A DNA stretch of 64,000 nt from Corynespora cassiicola (lineage: Eukaryota; Ascomycota; Dothideomycetes; Pleosporales; Corynesporascaceae). Each line of letters opens with the position of its first letter. The first letter of the stretch is position 1. The position numbers and the translations under genes were made by a program. The stretch covers positions 3,472,001-3,536,000 of the forward strand of contig JAEUWY010000004.1 of assembly GCA_022059125.1 (NCBI GenBank), in the 5' to 3' direction. The notes under the pieces were generated by a model. That model had not been told where the DNA came from and searched no databases. It saw nothing but the letters and a program-made list of their open reading frames with translations. Of this stretch, positions 22,001-33,333 are shown piece by piece.

Positions 22001-22348
22001 CAAAGATCCTCCTCCACCTCCTCGGCCGCGGAAAAGCCCCGCGGATCCCCCGACTCGGGCTACTCGTCCGTAAACATGGAGAACCCGCACTACCCGTACA
22101 GCAACAACGGCATGTCGCACGGCAGCCGCGTGAGCGGCCTCGACTTGTATCCGGAGCCCCATCCCCACCCTCAGTTGCCCTTCGATCCCCATCAGGCGTC
22201 CTTCGATGCTTTTGACGACTATGTCGACCTGGGGGGTTGTTATGGGGTGGGGGATGCGAGTGCGGTCGGGGCGGGGGATACGTCCATGTGGGCGTTTTTG
22301 AACGACGGGAGTGGGCTGTTTGGGGATGGGGAGGGTTCTACGGGTTAG
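19092..22348 (+). CDS. large C2H2 zinc-finger protein with two separate finger modules
   Basis: Coding exons 19092-21058, 21115-21386 and 21447-22348 (1046 aa). An additional in-frame 45-nt intron is likely at 19339-19383 (GTAAGC...ACTGACC...TATAG), giving about 1031 aa. Module 1 (about 216-305, unspliced numbering): three fingers, C216/C221/H231/H235 (CPIPECGRVFRDLRAH), C243/C248 with HTLTH, and MVCEFCPD with a long loop ending HLSSVH. Module 2 (about 632-700) straddles the first intron: FACPYYKRNPGRH, SCRDPGF, then EHLYRRHLLPIQCNRC with a terminal Cys/His set, followed by EEEKWKMVYRILFPDD. This second module is known from many fungal C2H2 proteins on its own. The C-terminal third is Ser/Pro/Ala-rich and ends in an acidic Gly/Asp tail, likely an activation region. 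Nuclear regulator; targets unknown. Confidence 0.88.
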
Positions 22349-23062
22349 CTGGATTGGGTCTGCATGCAATAGGGCGGCTAGAAGGAACATTGGGGATATT
22401 CTTGTATTTTTAAAAAGTGATGTATTTGTAGCTTGTAGACTTGCCCGTAGTTTGATCATATCTTGGTGTTGACAGGTTCTCCTCGCGCTGCAAGTACAAT
22501 AATATCCTGACGGGCAGTTGACTCTCCCCACCATCGTCCAAGTCCATCCAGTAGCCATCGATCATCCACTGGAATACCCATACACTTTGCCACCGAAAGC
22601 ACGCCCAAGCAATATCATCTCAAATCGTGGGTACATCATTTATTTTCAAATCCGGCCTAAGCCTATAATGCAACTCAGGTACGCATGTGTGTACTCACGC
22701 CCCCTCCCAAAAAGCCCAGGGATATCCAAGAAGCAAAAGCAATCGATCTACCGCCAACAACCCCTACCTGGCAAATTTCCCCACCCGCTAAAGGTATCTC
22801 GCAGGACTCAGCCAATCAGTCGTCATCGGAGTCATTCGGATCCAAGGAATTTTCGAAAAGACAAAAAACAAACAACCCTGCATCAACCCATGATGCCGAC
22901 GCAAAACAGTGCAAGGTACCTCCCTAGTCCTGAAAGAAAAGGAACACTAAGCCGTCCCTCTAACGCCATCGGTCATCAGTCCGCTTACAACCTATAAGAT
23001 ATCAAACAACAAGCCAACATACTTTTCGTCTTTTTGTGAAGAAAATAAAATAAGTGGAGAAA
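22349..23062. other. intergenic region between convergent regulator genes
   Basis: About 710 bp holding the 3' flanks of both genes. An open frame at 22518-22997 is Pro/Lys/Ser-rich without any domain and was not accepted. Confidence 0.5.
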
Positions 23063-26000
23063 TCAATGCTCGGGGACTGGACCACCGCTACTGTCATCGG
23101 GCACGCCACCCATTCCGAAGCCGCCGTCTCCAAAGTAAAGCATATCGTGGGGTAAATACTCCAAATCCCATGGCATCATGTCTGCGCCCAACACCGACAT
23201 ATCAACATCTTGGGTATCAATAACCATATCTCCGAAAACATGATCGGTAGGGGTAGGGTATGTTGAGAATGAAGGCGAGAATTCGTTTTGAGTCGGCAGC
23301 TGCTGGTTTGAGCTGGGAGTCCCCCCGGGCGCAGACATGGAACTTCGAGAAAATGACGGTTGATTGGAGAGCGGTGGACGAGCAGTAGTCGGTGATGAAG
23401 CTGAAAATGGAGAATGCAAGTTCAGTAGCAAATCAGCATCGGACACAAGGACCGGGTCCTGCTGGTGAACATTGCCGAAATTTGCATTTGGTGGCGGAGG
23501 CATGTTGGATGGATTGAAGGATGGGTATGCGCCGGGCGATGGAAGAGTCTGAGAGGGCTCGAATTTGATTGGTATGTTTGAAATGACGGATGCGATCGAA
23601 GGCTGAGCATTGGCTACGTTTGCTTTCATCTGCTGGGATTTTGTGTCTCGTCCATTGCCGTTTTCGGAGGTATACATGACTGCCACATTTGTCGAGGGTG
23701 AATTCATGGTACCTGTGAGCGACCAACCGATGGCTGTCAATGGCGTTAGTTGGTGTAAAGCTGATACGGCTTTTGGTGACATACCTTGGCTTGGATGTAC
23801 CATTGGAGAACCTGGAATTGTCGGTGTTCTCGCCCCTTGCTTTCGAAAGGCAGTAGGCACCTTTGCAGGGTCCACGTCCAAATTTTGGGGTGCCAGATAC
23901 GTGCCCCAACTCAGTTTCCGTCTCCACCCAGGACTGGTGAACGAAGGCTCCGGTCTGGGCACCTCCAAGGCACTTTCCATCTCTTCCTTGGTATACAACA
24001 GAGGGTCGCCGACACCCTTGGCCTTTTGATCGAGAACGGTTAGTATGTACTTTACACCAGCCCAGTACGTTTCAAGTGACTTCAATGCGCGGTAACAGCG
24101 CTGATAGTTCTGATTCGCAGCAGAAGCGAGCAAGGTGTGTTTTGCGGCTTGCTTTTGATCGTGATCATTCGCGGAAATTGTACCCCCACCATTGGCAGAC
24201 ACGGCATGTTTTGCAAACGTCATCTGATCTATTGGGGGTTTCTCCGTGTCCATCGGGTTCTGGTCTGGACCTGAGCCAGGGGTGGAAGGACGAGAGTGCG
24301 GTTGAGACGACGCGGAATGCAATGCCGTTTCCTTCAAGAACGCGCACGCTGCAATATAGATTGGTTGGCTGGGGCGGGGGTTAGTCGGTGCGGGTAAGCA
24401 AACGGGAGGGGTGCATGCATACCTTGTGAACGGATTACCAACGCCAGTCTTCGCATCGATAAGGTCCGTGAAGGCGAGGATGTCGGCAACCGTTTTCGCT
24501 GACGACATGGACAGCTCGCGGCTGTTGCTAGAGAGCGGCTGCACATTTCCTTCAAACGTCTTGAGCAGGGTAGGTTGGTGCAAAAGCACTATCAGCGTGT
24601 GAAACCAGCAGTGTAAAAGCAAAAAGTTGGTGCCCTGGTTCAACTTGACATACTGCTGGAAATTGACGGCGTTGAAGTGTAGCCTCGGAGACAAGTTTTG
24701 GTAGATCTCAGTCAGGTGGTACTCCAGGGTGTCGAGCTGCTTGCGCAGATCCTGGGTAATGTGGGCCTTCTCCTTGATACTGTTGAGTAGGTCTGTGACT
24801 CTACCATATAGATGCACGACCCGTATCAGGGCGGGGAAAGGTAATGGCCAGCCAGAGGAAGGGTCGACGTCATCCAGAGACGGGAAGGATATCTCAATGT
24901 CCCTGTCGCGCAGGGTCACAGGACGTCCCGTCCCGGACGAGATGACCCGATCCAGGAAAAAGATGGACCAAAAAGTGTCAAGCCTCTCGCGTTCCACCGC
25001 TCGCTGCTCCTCCTCGGCAGGAGCGCTACTTCTCCTGCGGCGCTGCTCGGAAAGTTTTGGAGTGGCGTCAAGGCCGCCCTTTGGGTCAGTCCTGACGGCG
25101 CTGGGCGTGGGCCCGTCGCGTCCCTCGTACCGGAGCCCCTCCAATGTCTGCATGCCCAGATCTTGGGCCATGCGAATGGAAATTCCCAGGTACATCCACA
25201 AGCCACTGTCACGGCTAGCTCCAAACTCGTCGTAGGCCAGGAGAAGGGCGGCCTGCACCACGGCGACGCTGGGGCATGGAAAGCTGTCCGGGATGGCTGA
25301 TTTTGCGCGCTGTGCAAACGCCTGGCCGTGCTCCGATGGCGGAATCTTGGTCGCCTCACTTTCCCCCTCTTTCTGGTCCTTCTGAGCTTCGTTGCGGCCA
25401 GTCAACATGGGATGATTGGAAAACCTGGCGGCTAGGGCGCATACGGCGTCGACTAATATAGCGTCTACTTGCTTTTCCTCCAGGTCGCGCATGAAGCGCT
25501 CGCGTTGCAGAAAGGGGAAGCTGCAACCGAGGTGGATAAAGAATAATTTGCACAAGTGCGTGATCAGCGGGCTGGGGGACATGGCTGATGTGTCGTAGAT
25601 GGGGATTTCGACGGGCGTGCGTGCTTCGGGTACGGGTGGCGAGCCCACAGAGGGCGGCTGGCCAGGCGAGGACTCGAGGGCTGCGGAGGGGAAGAGCGTC
25701 AGTGAAGCTGCATGCAATGGCTACTGGGGATTGGGGGAGACATACGGTCGGAGGTGGTGTGGCCGGTGCCGTGCTGCTTGCCTCTGACCTTGACGACCAT
25801 CTGCTTGAAGCCGGGCATGATGGCGGTGGGCCCGAAGTAGCGGAAGTAGGGCATGCGGTTGCGGGTGCTCAGGCTGAGCACAGTGTTGCCTGGAGTCCAG
25901 TCAATGGCAGTGTCTTGCAAGGGCGCTCCTTCCTACTCAGCGGGCGTACCATTGTCTTCCTCGAGCTTGGGCAGGCGCATTGCGGCCGACGAGTCGGATG

Positions 26001-26498
26001 CGCTCGACGACGTGTGCGGCAGGTGCGGGCGGGTTGGGAGGGGCGCAACCTCCTGCTTGGGCTTGGGGGCCGAGTTGGATTCGCGGCGGGCGGCCTTCCT
26101 GGGGCCATCTCTGGGGTTGACGGCATTGCTGGCGGCGGTGGTGATGGGGCTGGCGTTGGTGTTGGTGTTGCTACTGCCGCTGCCGCTGACACTTGCACTG
26201 GCCGCCGTGTTGCCGTCGTCGCCGTAGCCGGCGCATTCGTGCTTGTTCTGCGTACATGTCCCGCACACGGGGCGCTCGCCTGTGCACCGTCAGCAATGGG
26301 CCATCGCAGCTCGCCGCAGGGCTCGGGGTGCGTACCGGAGCAGCGCGTCTTCTTGCGGCGGCACGTCAGGCACGCCGAGTTGATCCTCCGCCGCTTCGCA
26401 TAGGGGCCGTCGTGGTTTGTGACGAAGCGGATGGGCTTCGGCGCGGGCGGGGCGGCAGCAGCATTCGCGTTGGCGGTCGGGGGAGCACTGTTATTCAT
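23063..26498 (-). CDS. Zn2Cys6 transcription factor, cutinase transcription factor 1-like
   Basis: Six exons: 26336-26498, 25950-26279, 25746-25889, 24423-25680, 23785-24368, 23063-23733 (1049 aa). The last intron (about 23734-23784, GTATGT...ACTAACGCC...ACAG) is 51 nt and stop-free, so it hides inside an open frame; removing it gives SQAIGWSLTG. The first junction completes the binuclear cluster: C43, C46, C53, C60, C63, C70 (CLTCRRKKTRCSG then CGTCTQNKHEC), the exact C-x2-C-x6-C-x6-C-x2-C-x6-C pattern. A basic KRRR precedes it. The second and third junctions rebuild RNRMPYFRYFGPTA, a linker motif seen in the CTF1/fatty-acid-regulator group. The fungal_trans domain follows (KLFFIHLGCSFPFLQRERF, RLDTFWSIFFLDRVIS). 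The C-terminus is Pro/Ser/Asn-rich and acidic. CTF1-type proteins act in cutinase or lipid-related induction; that role here is inferred from similarity only. Confidence 0.92.
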
Positions 26499-27189
26499 GA
26501 AAGTGGGTGGTGGAGAAGAGCGACTCAGGACGAGAGCGGCAGCATCTGGGCCAGACCTCTGGCCACTGCGAGCAGTGCTAGCTAGGGCAGGCAGGGGAGG
26601 AGCACAGGCGGGCGAGCGGCGGCGGCGGGCGGGCTGCGGACTGGCGGGGCACGGCGACAGCTCGACGGGCAGCGTAGACGGAGACGCAGGCGCAGACGCA
26701 GGGCGGCAGGTGGGCGCGGATGGGCAAGATTTACGAAAAGAATGGAGAAGTCGTACAAGAGCGGAGCAGGCGTAGGCACGACGAGGGCATGGTCACGGGG
26801 GCCGCATGCGAGGGTTGAGCTTGTTCGGTGGGCGTAGCTCGGCGGTACTCGAGCTGCTCAGCGGCGCTCAGCGCTGCTCGCGGCGGGCCATGGGGGGAGG
26901 GATGGGCACGCCCCGGCCGCGACAGCGGAGAAGAGTGGTGGAGCCAAGCGCAGCCGACGCGCGCCAGACGGCCAGCCAGCCCGCCATCCAGCCTGCCGGA
27001 AGGCGAACCGTGCCTGGCCGCGCTGAAGCCTCTGGCGACGATATTTCGCTCCAGCTCGCTGCGACGGCTGCGAGCACCACGACCTGACCACCCGTCCTCC
27101 TCACGCCATCGCCAGGCCGCCCGATCCGCCCGCCTGCAGCCCTCCATTCCGTCTCTGATAGCATCCTGTGTGCACACAGTCTAGACTAG
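26499..27189. promoter_or_regulatory. GC-rich divergent promoter between the Zn2Cys6 gene and ATP12
   Basis: A 691-bp, strongly GC-rich gap between divergent start codons. Open frames on all strands are composition artefacts. No specific site could be assigned. Confidence 0.5.
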
Positions 27190-28354
27190 ATGCACCCCGC
27201 CCAAGCCGCCCGCCCTGCCCTGGGTGCGCTGCGCCTGGCCCAGGCCGCGCGACATGCACCCCGCCCGCTCTTCCGCTTCCCATGCCAGTGCCTCCACAGC
27301 TCTGCCTCGCGGAATGCGACGCCGCTGTCACACCCCTCGGTCCCAGGGCCGCCGCCCGAGACCCCCGCCCCCCAGGCCTCGGACGCCCTGGAGCGGGTTG
27401 CGAGGAAGCGCAAGCAGGCCGAGCTGCTGAAGCAGGCACGGGAGGTCCGCTCGACGCCATCCCACCCCAAGACGCCGCTGCAGAAGCGCTTCTGGAAGGA
27501 TGTGTCGGTAAAGGAGGTAGATGGTACGGCAGCCCTTGTCAATTGACCTTGTGCGGGCTCTACTGACAGCTCCAGGTGGCCTCCAGGTCTTCCTCGACAG
27601 TAGGCCTGTCCGCACGCCCACCAAGGAGATCCTCACCGTCCCTTCGTCCAAGCACCAGCTCGCCACCGCCATTGCCCTCGAATGGGACCTCCTCGTCAGC
27701 GCCCAGCAGGCCCTCAAGAATCACTACATCCCCATGACGTCGCTCGCAGCCCGCGCCGTCGACATTGAGCAAGCCGACGCGGCGGGCAAGCTCAAGGTGC
27801 GCGACGACATCACCCGCATGCTCATGCGCTACCTCTCGACCGATACGCTGCTGTGCTGGGCGCCCGCGAAGAATCCGTACGATGCCCCGTCCGAAGGAAA
27901 GTCTCTGCGCGAGATTCAGATCGACACGGCGACGCCCATCATGACCTATCTCTCGACCAAGGTTTGGCCTGGCGTGGAAATCAAGCCCATCCTCGAGCCC
28001 GACAGCATCATGCCCGTCTCACAGCCCGAGGCGACACAGAGCGTAATCCGCGGATGGCTCTCGGGATTGCCAGCGTGGGAGCTCGCCGGGCTGGAGCGTG
28101 CCGTGCTGGCGTCCAAGAGTTTGCTCGTCGGAGCCCGGCTCGTCCACGAATGGGGCGAGGCGTTTGCACAGTCGCGGGAAGCACCTGCAGCGGACCGCTT
28201 CGGCATCGAGGAAGCGGCGGAAGCGGCGAGCTTAGAGGTGCGGTGGCAGACGGGGCAGTGGGGCGAAGTCGAGGACACGCACGACGTGGAAAAGGAAGAC
28301 TTGCGCCGCCAGCTGGGCAGCGTCGTGATTCTGGTCGGCGGAGAGGGCGCCTAG
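27190..28354 (+). CDS. atp12: mitochondrial F1-ATPase assembly chaperone ATP12
   Basis: Two exons, 27190-27523 and 27576-28354; the 52-nt intron (GTACGG...CTGACAGCTCCAG) rebuilds EVDGGLQVFLDSRPVRTP. The protein is 370 aa. The first 40 residues are rich in Arg, Ala and Ser with few acids (MHPAQAARPALGALRLAQAA), a mitochondrial presequence. The ATP12 domain follows: RFWKDV, LDSRPVRTPTKEIL, LATAIALEWD, YIPMTSLAARAVD, YLSTDTLLCWAP, the GWLSGLPAWELAGLERAVLASKS helix pair, and EEAAEAASLEVRWQTGQWGEVEDTHDV. ATP12 binds the F1 alpha subunit in the matrix and keeps it from aggregating before F1 assembly. Length and features are standard. Confidence 0.96.
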
Positions 28355-28954
28355 GGAGGGGGTTCAGAGCCGCCAGGCCTTGTCATGGCATGGCATGTGC
28401 AAAACTGTATACCATAGAATGTTGTAAAAGTAAACGTGTAGAGAATCAACGCCACAGCAGCCGGCCGGGGGCATCAGCACAGCCTCGCCCAGTATGACGT
28501 ACCGCCTGCGCGGGATGAGTGCATTTTCCACCAAACGTCAAACCGTACTCTTGACTGCGCAAGGCTAGAGTCGCTGGCCAGGCGGGCGGGCAGGCGAATC
28601 GGCGGGCACGCGCAGTGCGGCAGGGCAAAGGCCCCCCGGCACTGATTGGGCGGCGGGCTCACCTGGCAGATCACAAAGGGCCCCCTGAAAGGTGGCCCAG
28701 GCTCGCCAGAGTGCTAGGTTGGGTAGTGGACGTGCTAGAGCCCCGCCGACTTAGAACTCCGCGCTCATCATTACAAAGTCGCACGAGCTGGCAGCAGTTC
28801 CCCGAGTTTCCCCAATATTTTGCCCTCTGGATGCCCGCCCGCGGCCGTCGTAGCTGTAGCCCAGATCGCCCCTCGCGCCCCTCACGCCCACCATCACCAG
28901 CGTCCCTTGGCCGCTCTGCCCTGCCCGGGTGCCGCCGCCCAATCACCGCCCCTC
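28355..28954. other. GC-rich intergenic region, upstream of the OSH1-like gene
   Basis: About 600 bp with the 3' flank of ATP12 and the presumed promoter and 5' UTR of the oxysterol-binding protein gene. No gene recognised. Confidence 0.5.
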
Positions 28955-31900
28955 ATGGAGTAAGTGGAGCTTCGCCCAGGACTTGCGGTCGGAACGGCAG
29001 CGCGGAGCCACAGCAGTGGCTGGCCAGGAGGGCACTGGCAGCACTGGCTCTGGCGCTGCTCGCCGGCGCGGGGAATTGCCCTCGCTCGAGAAAAAGCCCC
29101 GTGGAGACTGACGTACTGACGGTGCTGGCAGACACAAACGTTCCAAGTCGAGCAGCGTGAAGAACCTCCTGTCGCGGGTTTCAACCTCCAAGAGTGACGT
29201 CGTTGAGCAGCAGCAGCAGCAGCAACCAACCACCAGCGCAGCCGCCAGCGACACCAGCAGCGTCCCGCACAGCGCCTCAGCCACGTCGCTCAGCGCCCAC
29301 TCCCACTCGCAATCGCACTCGCACCTCTCGACGCCGCTGTCCCACCACCGCAGCACCTCGTCCAAGCACCGCCCGCACCTGTCTGCGAGCATGTCCAACG
29401 TGGCTGCTGCTCCCGACGGCCTCGCCGCCTCGCCGAGCCAGCAGGCCTCGCCCTCGTCGCCCACCAAGACCACATCCATAGAGCAGTCGGTCAAGCTGTT
29501 CCGCGTCTTCGAGTCGCTGCGCAACGGCGACACGGCCGCCATCTCCAAGGCCATCCGCGACCAGGCCGTCCTGCAGGACGGCGACCAGGCTGCCTCGACC
29601 GCGTCGCTGGCCGGCAGCCGCACAGAGGGCACCTCGATACTTCACCTGGCCATCCAGTGCGCGGAGGCTCCCGTCATCGAGTTTGTGCTGTCCAACGCCA
29701 CGCCCTCGCCCGACTCGGTCATTGACATCAACGGCCGCGACCGCGATGGCAACACGCCCCTCCACCTGGCCGCCACCCTCGGCCGCGCCCCCGTTGTGCG
29801 CATGCTGCTCGATCAACCTGGCATCAATGACTCCATCACAAACTACAACGGCCAGACCCCGCTCGACCTTGCCCGCACCCCCGAGATCTTCCAGCAGCTG
29901 CAGCTCGCGAGGTCCATTTTCATAGATACAAATGTGAAGAAGATACAGCAACTGGCCGCGTCTGGCGACATGGCCGCGCTGGAGAAGCTGCTCCAGGACC
30001 CCAGGATCAAGAGCACCTTGGATGTAAATGGCGGGGATCTGGCCATGGACCCCGCCGTCGTCGAGGCCGGGGGCACGCTGTTGCACGAGGCAGCCAAGCG
30101 AAAGGATGTCAAGCTAGCCCAGCTGCTGCTTCTGAATGGCGCGGATCCTTTCCGACGGGATCGAAAAGGTAAACTGCCGCAGGACTACACCAAGGATGAC
30201 CGCACTCGTGCCATCCTGAAGCGCTCGCCCGCTGCAGCTGTTGCGCAGAGAGGCATCCAGGAAAAGACCATACTTGCAGGTGCGGCTTCCCAACCCGGCG
30301 CTGCTCTCGACAATGGCATGGGCGCAAAGGAGTCGCGCGAGATGAAGGGCTACCTCAAGAAATGGACAAACTACACGAGCGGCTACAAGCTGCGGTGGTT
30401 TGTTCTCGAAGATGGCGTGCTCAGCTATTACAAACATCAAGGTATGTGTGGCATGGGCTCAGCCAGTTTTGTAGGCTAACAGGCATAGATGATATTGGCT
30501 CAGCATGCCGTGGAGCCATCAACATGAGGATCGCAAAGCTCTACATGGACCCCCAGGACAAGCAACGCTTTGAAATCCAGGGCAAATCCTCGGTCAAGTA
30601 CCACTTGAAGGCCAACCATCAAGTCGAGGCCAAGAGGTGGTATTGGGCACTGAACAACGCCATCCAATGGAGTAAAGACGAAGCCAGAGAAGAAGAGAGA
30701 CGGGCAACTCGTGACCAAGAGGCACTGCGACAGGCTAAGATGGAGCAGATGGACAAGCGCATGTCCACGTCGAGAGAAGGAGATTCGAACAGCCTTTCCA
30801 GCTCCAAGATCCAGAGCACAAAAAACCTCGTACCTTCGACCGCTCTTGGCGTGCCTCTTACTAGCGGAGACAGCGGTTCCAAATCTGCGGTCAGCGTAGC
30901 CGAAGATCCGGAAAGCAACTATGAACCTAGTGTGGCTGGCGGGGATCTCGCGAAAATGGTTAGCCATATGGGAACCGCAACTGTCGAGGGCGATGTCGAC
31001 GATGACGAAGAGTATGGCGATGACGGCAGCAGCCACGAGGTGCGACCAAACAACAAGGACGCATTCAATATTACGGCGCAGTCTGCAAGAGTCCAACTTG
31101 ACCTTCTCGCCCAGGTCTCCTCTGCCCTGCAAATTGAGCAGAGCAGGAATCCCACGCTTCAGATCTCTGACCCTATGATGGTTCAGGCTCTGTCATCATA
31201 CGAGTCTGCTGTTGGTAACCTCAAGGGACTTATTGGCGATCTACTCCGCATCTCCCGCGACCGCGATGCATACTGGCAATACCGCCTAGACCGAGAAGCA
31301 AACGTCCGTCGCATGTGGGAAGAGAGCATGGCCAAGGTTGCCAGAGAACAAGAAGAGCTCGAGAATCGCATCGGCGAATCTGAACTCAAGCGAAGAAAGA
31401 CTAAGCAGGCTTTGCGTCAAGCGTTAGAAGAGTATGAGATGAACGAGCCTCGCCCTGCGACAAGAGACGACGACGACGAGTTTGTTGAGGCCAAAGAGGA
31501 AACGCACGAAGAGGACCAGACACTCAACTCTAAGCCCAGCAACTCATCGGCACTTCGGAGGAAGGCGACGTTCGCCAACATCGCAGCCGATATGTCAGAC
31601 TCAGAGTCCGAAGACGATGAGGAGTTCTTCGATGCTGTCGGTGCTGGCGAAGTCGAGGTCGTCGAAATGCCACTCGCGAGTCCTGGACCGGAGCCCGCGG
31701 ATATGCCAGCATCCACCGAGGATCTCTTTGAACAGAAGCACGCGGAGATTGCGACGGCTTTCAAGGGCTACGAAGATGGGCCGCGTGAGAAGCTTGCCAT
31801 GGACGATGATAACAGGCCAAAGATCTCGCTATGGGTAAGCATATCCCAGCTGCCGAACGCTCTAGAACTGACCTTTATAGGGTATTCTCAAATCCATGAT

Positions 31901-33101
31901 TGGAAAGGACATGACAAAGATGACCTTGCCCGTATCATTCAACGAGCCAACCTCTCTCCTTCAACGTGTAGCCGAGGATATGGAATACACAGATCTGCTG
32001 GACACTGCTGCGGAGAGATTCGACTCGACAGAGCGTCTGCTCTATGTCGCTGCCTTTGCCGCATCCGAATATGCCTCGACTATTGGACGTGTTGCAAAGC
32101 CATTCAACCCTCTTCTTGGCGAAACTTATGAGTACGCAAGACCGGACAAGGGCTATCGTTTCTTCATCGAGCAGGTCAGCCACCATCCGCCGATTGGTGC
32201 TGCTTATGCCGAATCGAAAAAGTGGGATTACTATGTAAGTTTTTGCCATTGTTGCTCTCACCCGCTCGTGACTGACGGTTTCTAGGGCGAGTCTGCTGTC
32301 AAGTCCAAATTCTACGGCAAATCCTTCGACATTAATCCTCTGGGTACATGGTTTTTGCGCCTACGGCCCACGGCTACCGGAGGCAAAGAAGAGCTATACA
32401 CCTGGAAGAAGGTCACTTCGTCAGTCATCGGCATCATCACTGGCAATCCGACGGTCGATAACTACGGTCTAATGGAAATCAAAAACTGGACCACGGGCGA
32501 AGTGTGCCAGCTCGACTTCAAGCCGCGTGGATGGAAGGCTTCTTCGGCTTACCAGGTCGTCGGGAAAGTCCTCGACGCAGAGAGCCGGGTACGATGGAGC
32601 GTTGGAGGGCGCTGGAATGACAAGATCTACGCGCGGCTGACTCCTGGTTTCGAGGATGCAGAGATTGACAAGGGCGGTTCCAAGCACAGCAAGCACGAAG
32701 AGAACAAGGCCTTCCTTGTCTGGCAATGCCACGACCGTCCGACCGGCATTCCCTTCAACCTCACACCATTCGTCGTTACGCTAAACGATCTTCCCGAAAA
32801 GCTTCGCCCCGTACTCGCACCTACCGACACTCGTCTGCGGCCGGATCAGCGTGCAATGGAAGACGGCGAGTACGATCTCGCGGCCACGGAAAAGAATCGG
32901 GTTGAGGAGAAGCAACGCAAGACCAGGAGAATAAGAGAGGCCAAGGGCGAAGAATTCGCGCCCCGCTGGTTCACAAAAGGACACTGCGAAGTCACGGGCG
33001 AGGAATACTGGGTTTTCAACCACGAGTACTGGAAGTGCAGGAACGATGTCGCCGATGGAAGGATACAGTGGACAGACCAGAACCTGGAGGACATTTTCTA
33101 G
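28955..33101 (+). CDS. OSH1: OSH1/SWH1-type oxysterol-binding protein (ankyrin-PH-FFAT-ORD)
   Basis: Five coding exons: 28955-28959 (ATG GA only), 29132-30441, 30489-31834, 31881-32234, 32286-33101 (1276 aa). The first intron is 172 nt with a TACTGAC branch point. The start is inferred because the large frame has no early ATG and this ATG joins it in frame ([10 protein letters not shown]). Domains: polyQ and Ser/His-rich N-terminus; ankyrin repeats (about 170-340; [42 protein letters not shown]); PH domain about 404-503 ([21 protein letters not shown], split by an intron); acidic region with an FFAT-like EFFDAVG (817-823) for VAP binding at the ER; and the ORP domain from 888, with fingerprint EQVSHHPP at 984-991. 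The family exchanges sterol and PI4P at ER-Golgi/vacuole contact sites. Confidence 0.95.
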
Positions 33102-33333
33102 AGCTCAGTGGTAAGGTTGATGTTTTTCTAGCTGCGAGTCCATTGTAATTTTAGCGTTTGTGTAATGCCCTGATATATATTCATATTCCAAAAGCTGCAG
33201 CTTGGACTTCTCACCATGCAGTGTTCAAGTCGAAATTGTGTGACTTGTAGCTGATCGTGGGCGATGCATTTCAAACTAGTTGACTTCAAGGCAGGAGAGG
33301 AGTATGACATGTCCATGAAGATTTGATTACGGC

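Noticed and set aside
22518..22997. 159-codon plus-strand frame between two convergent genes
   Set aside because: Pro/Lys/Ser-rich, lies in the 3' flanks, no domain.
25588..26403. 271-codon plus-strand frame opposite the Zn2Cys6 gene
   Set aside because: Antisense shadow in GC-rich DNA; the minus strand has a complete, spliced Zn2Cys6 cluster.
29277..30086. 269-codon minus-strand frame opposite the OSH1-like ankyrin region
   Set aside because: Gly/Arg/Val-rich antisense artefact.
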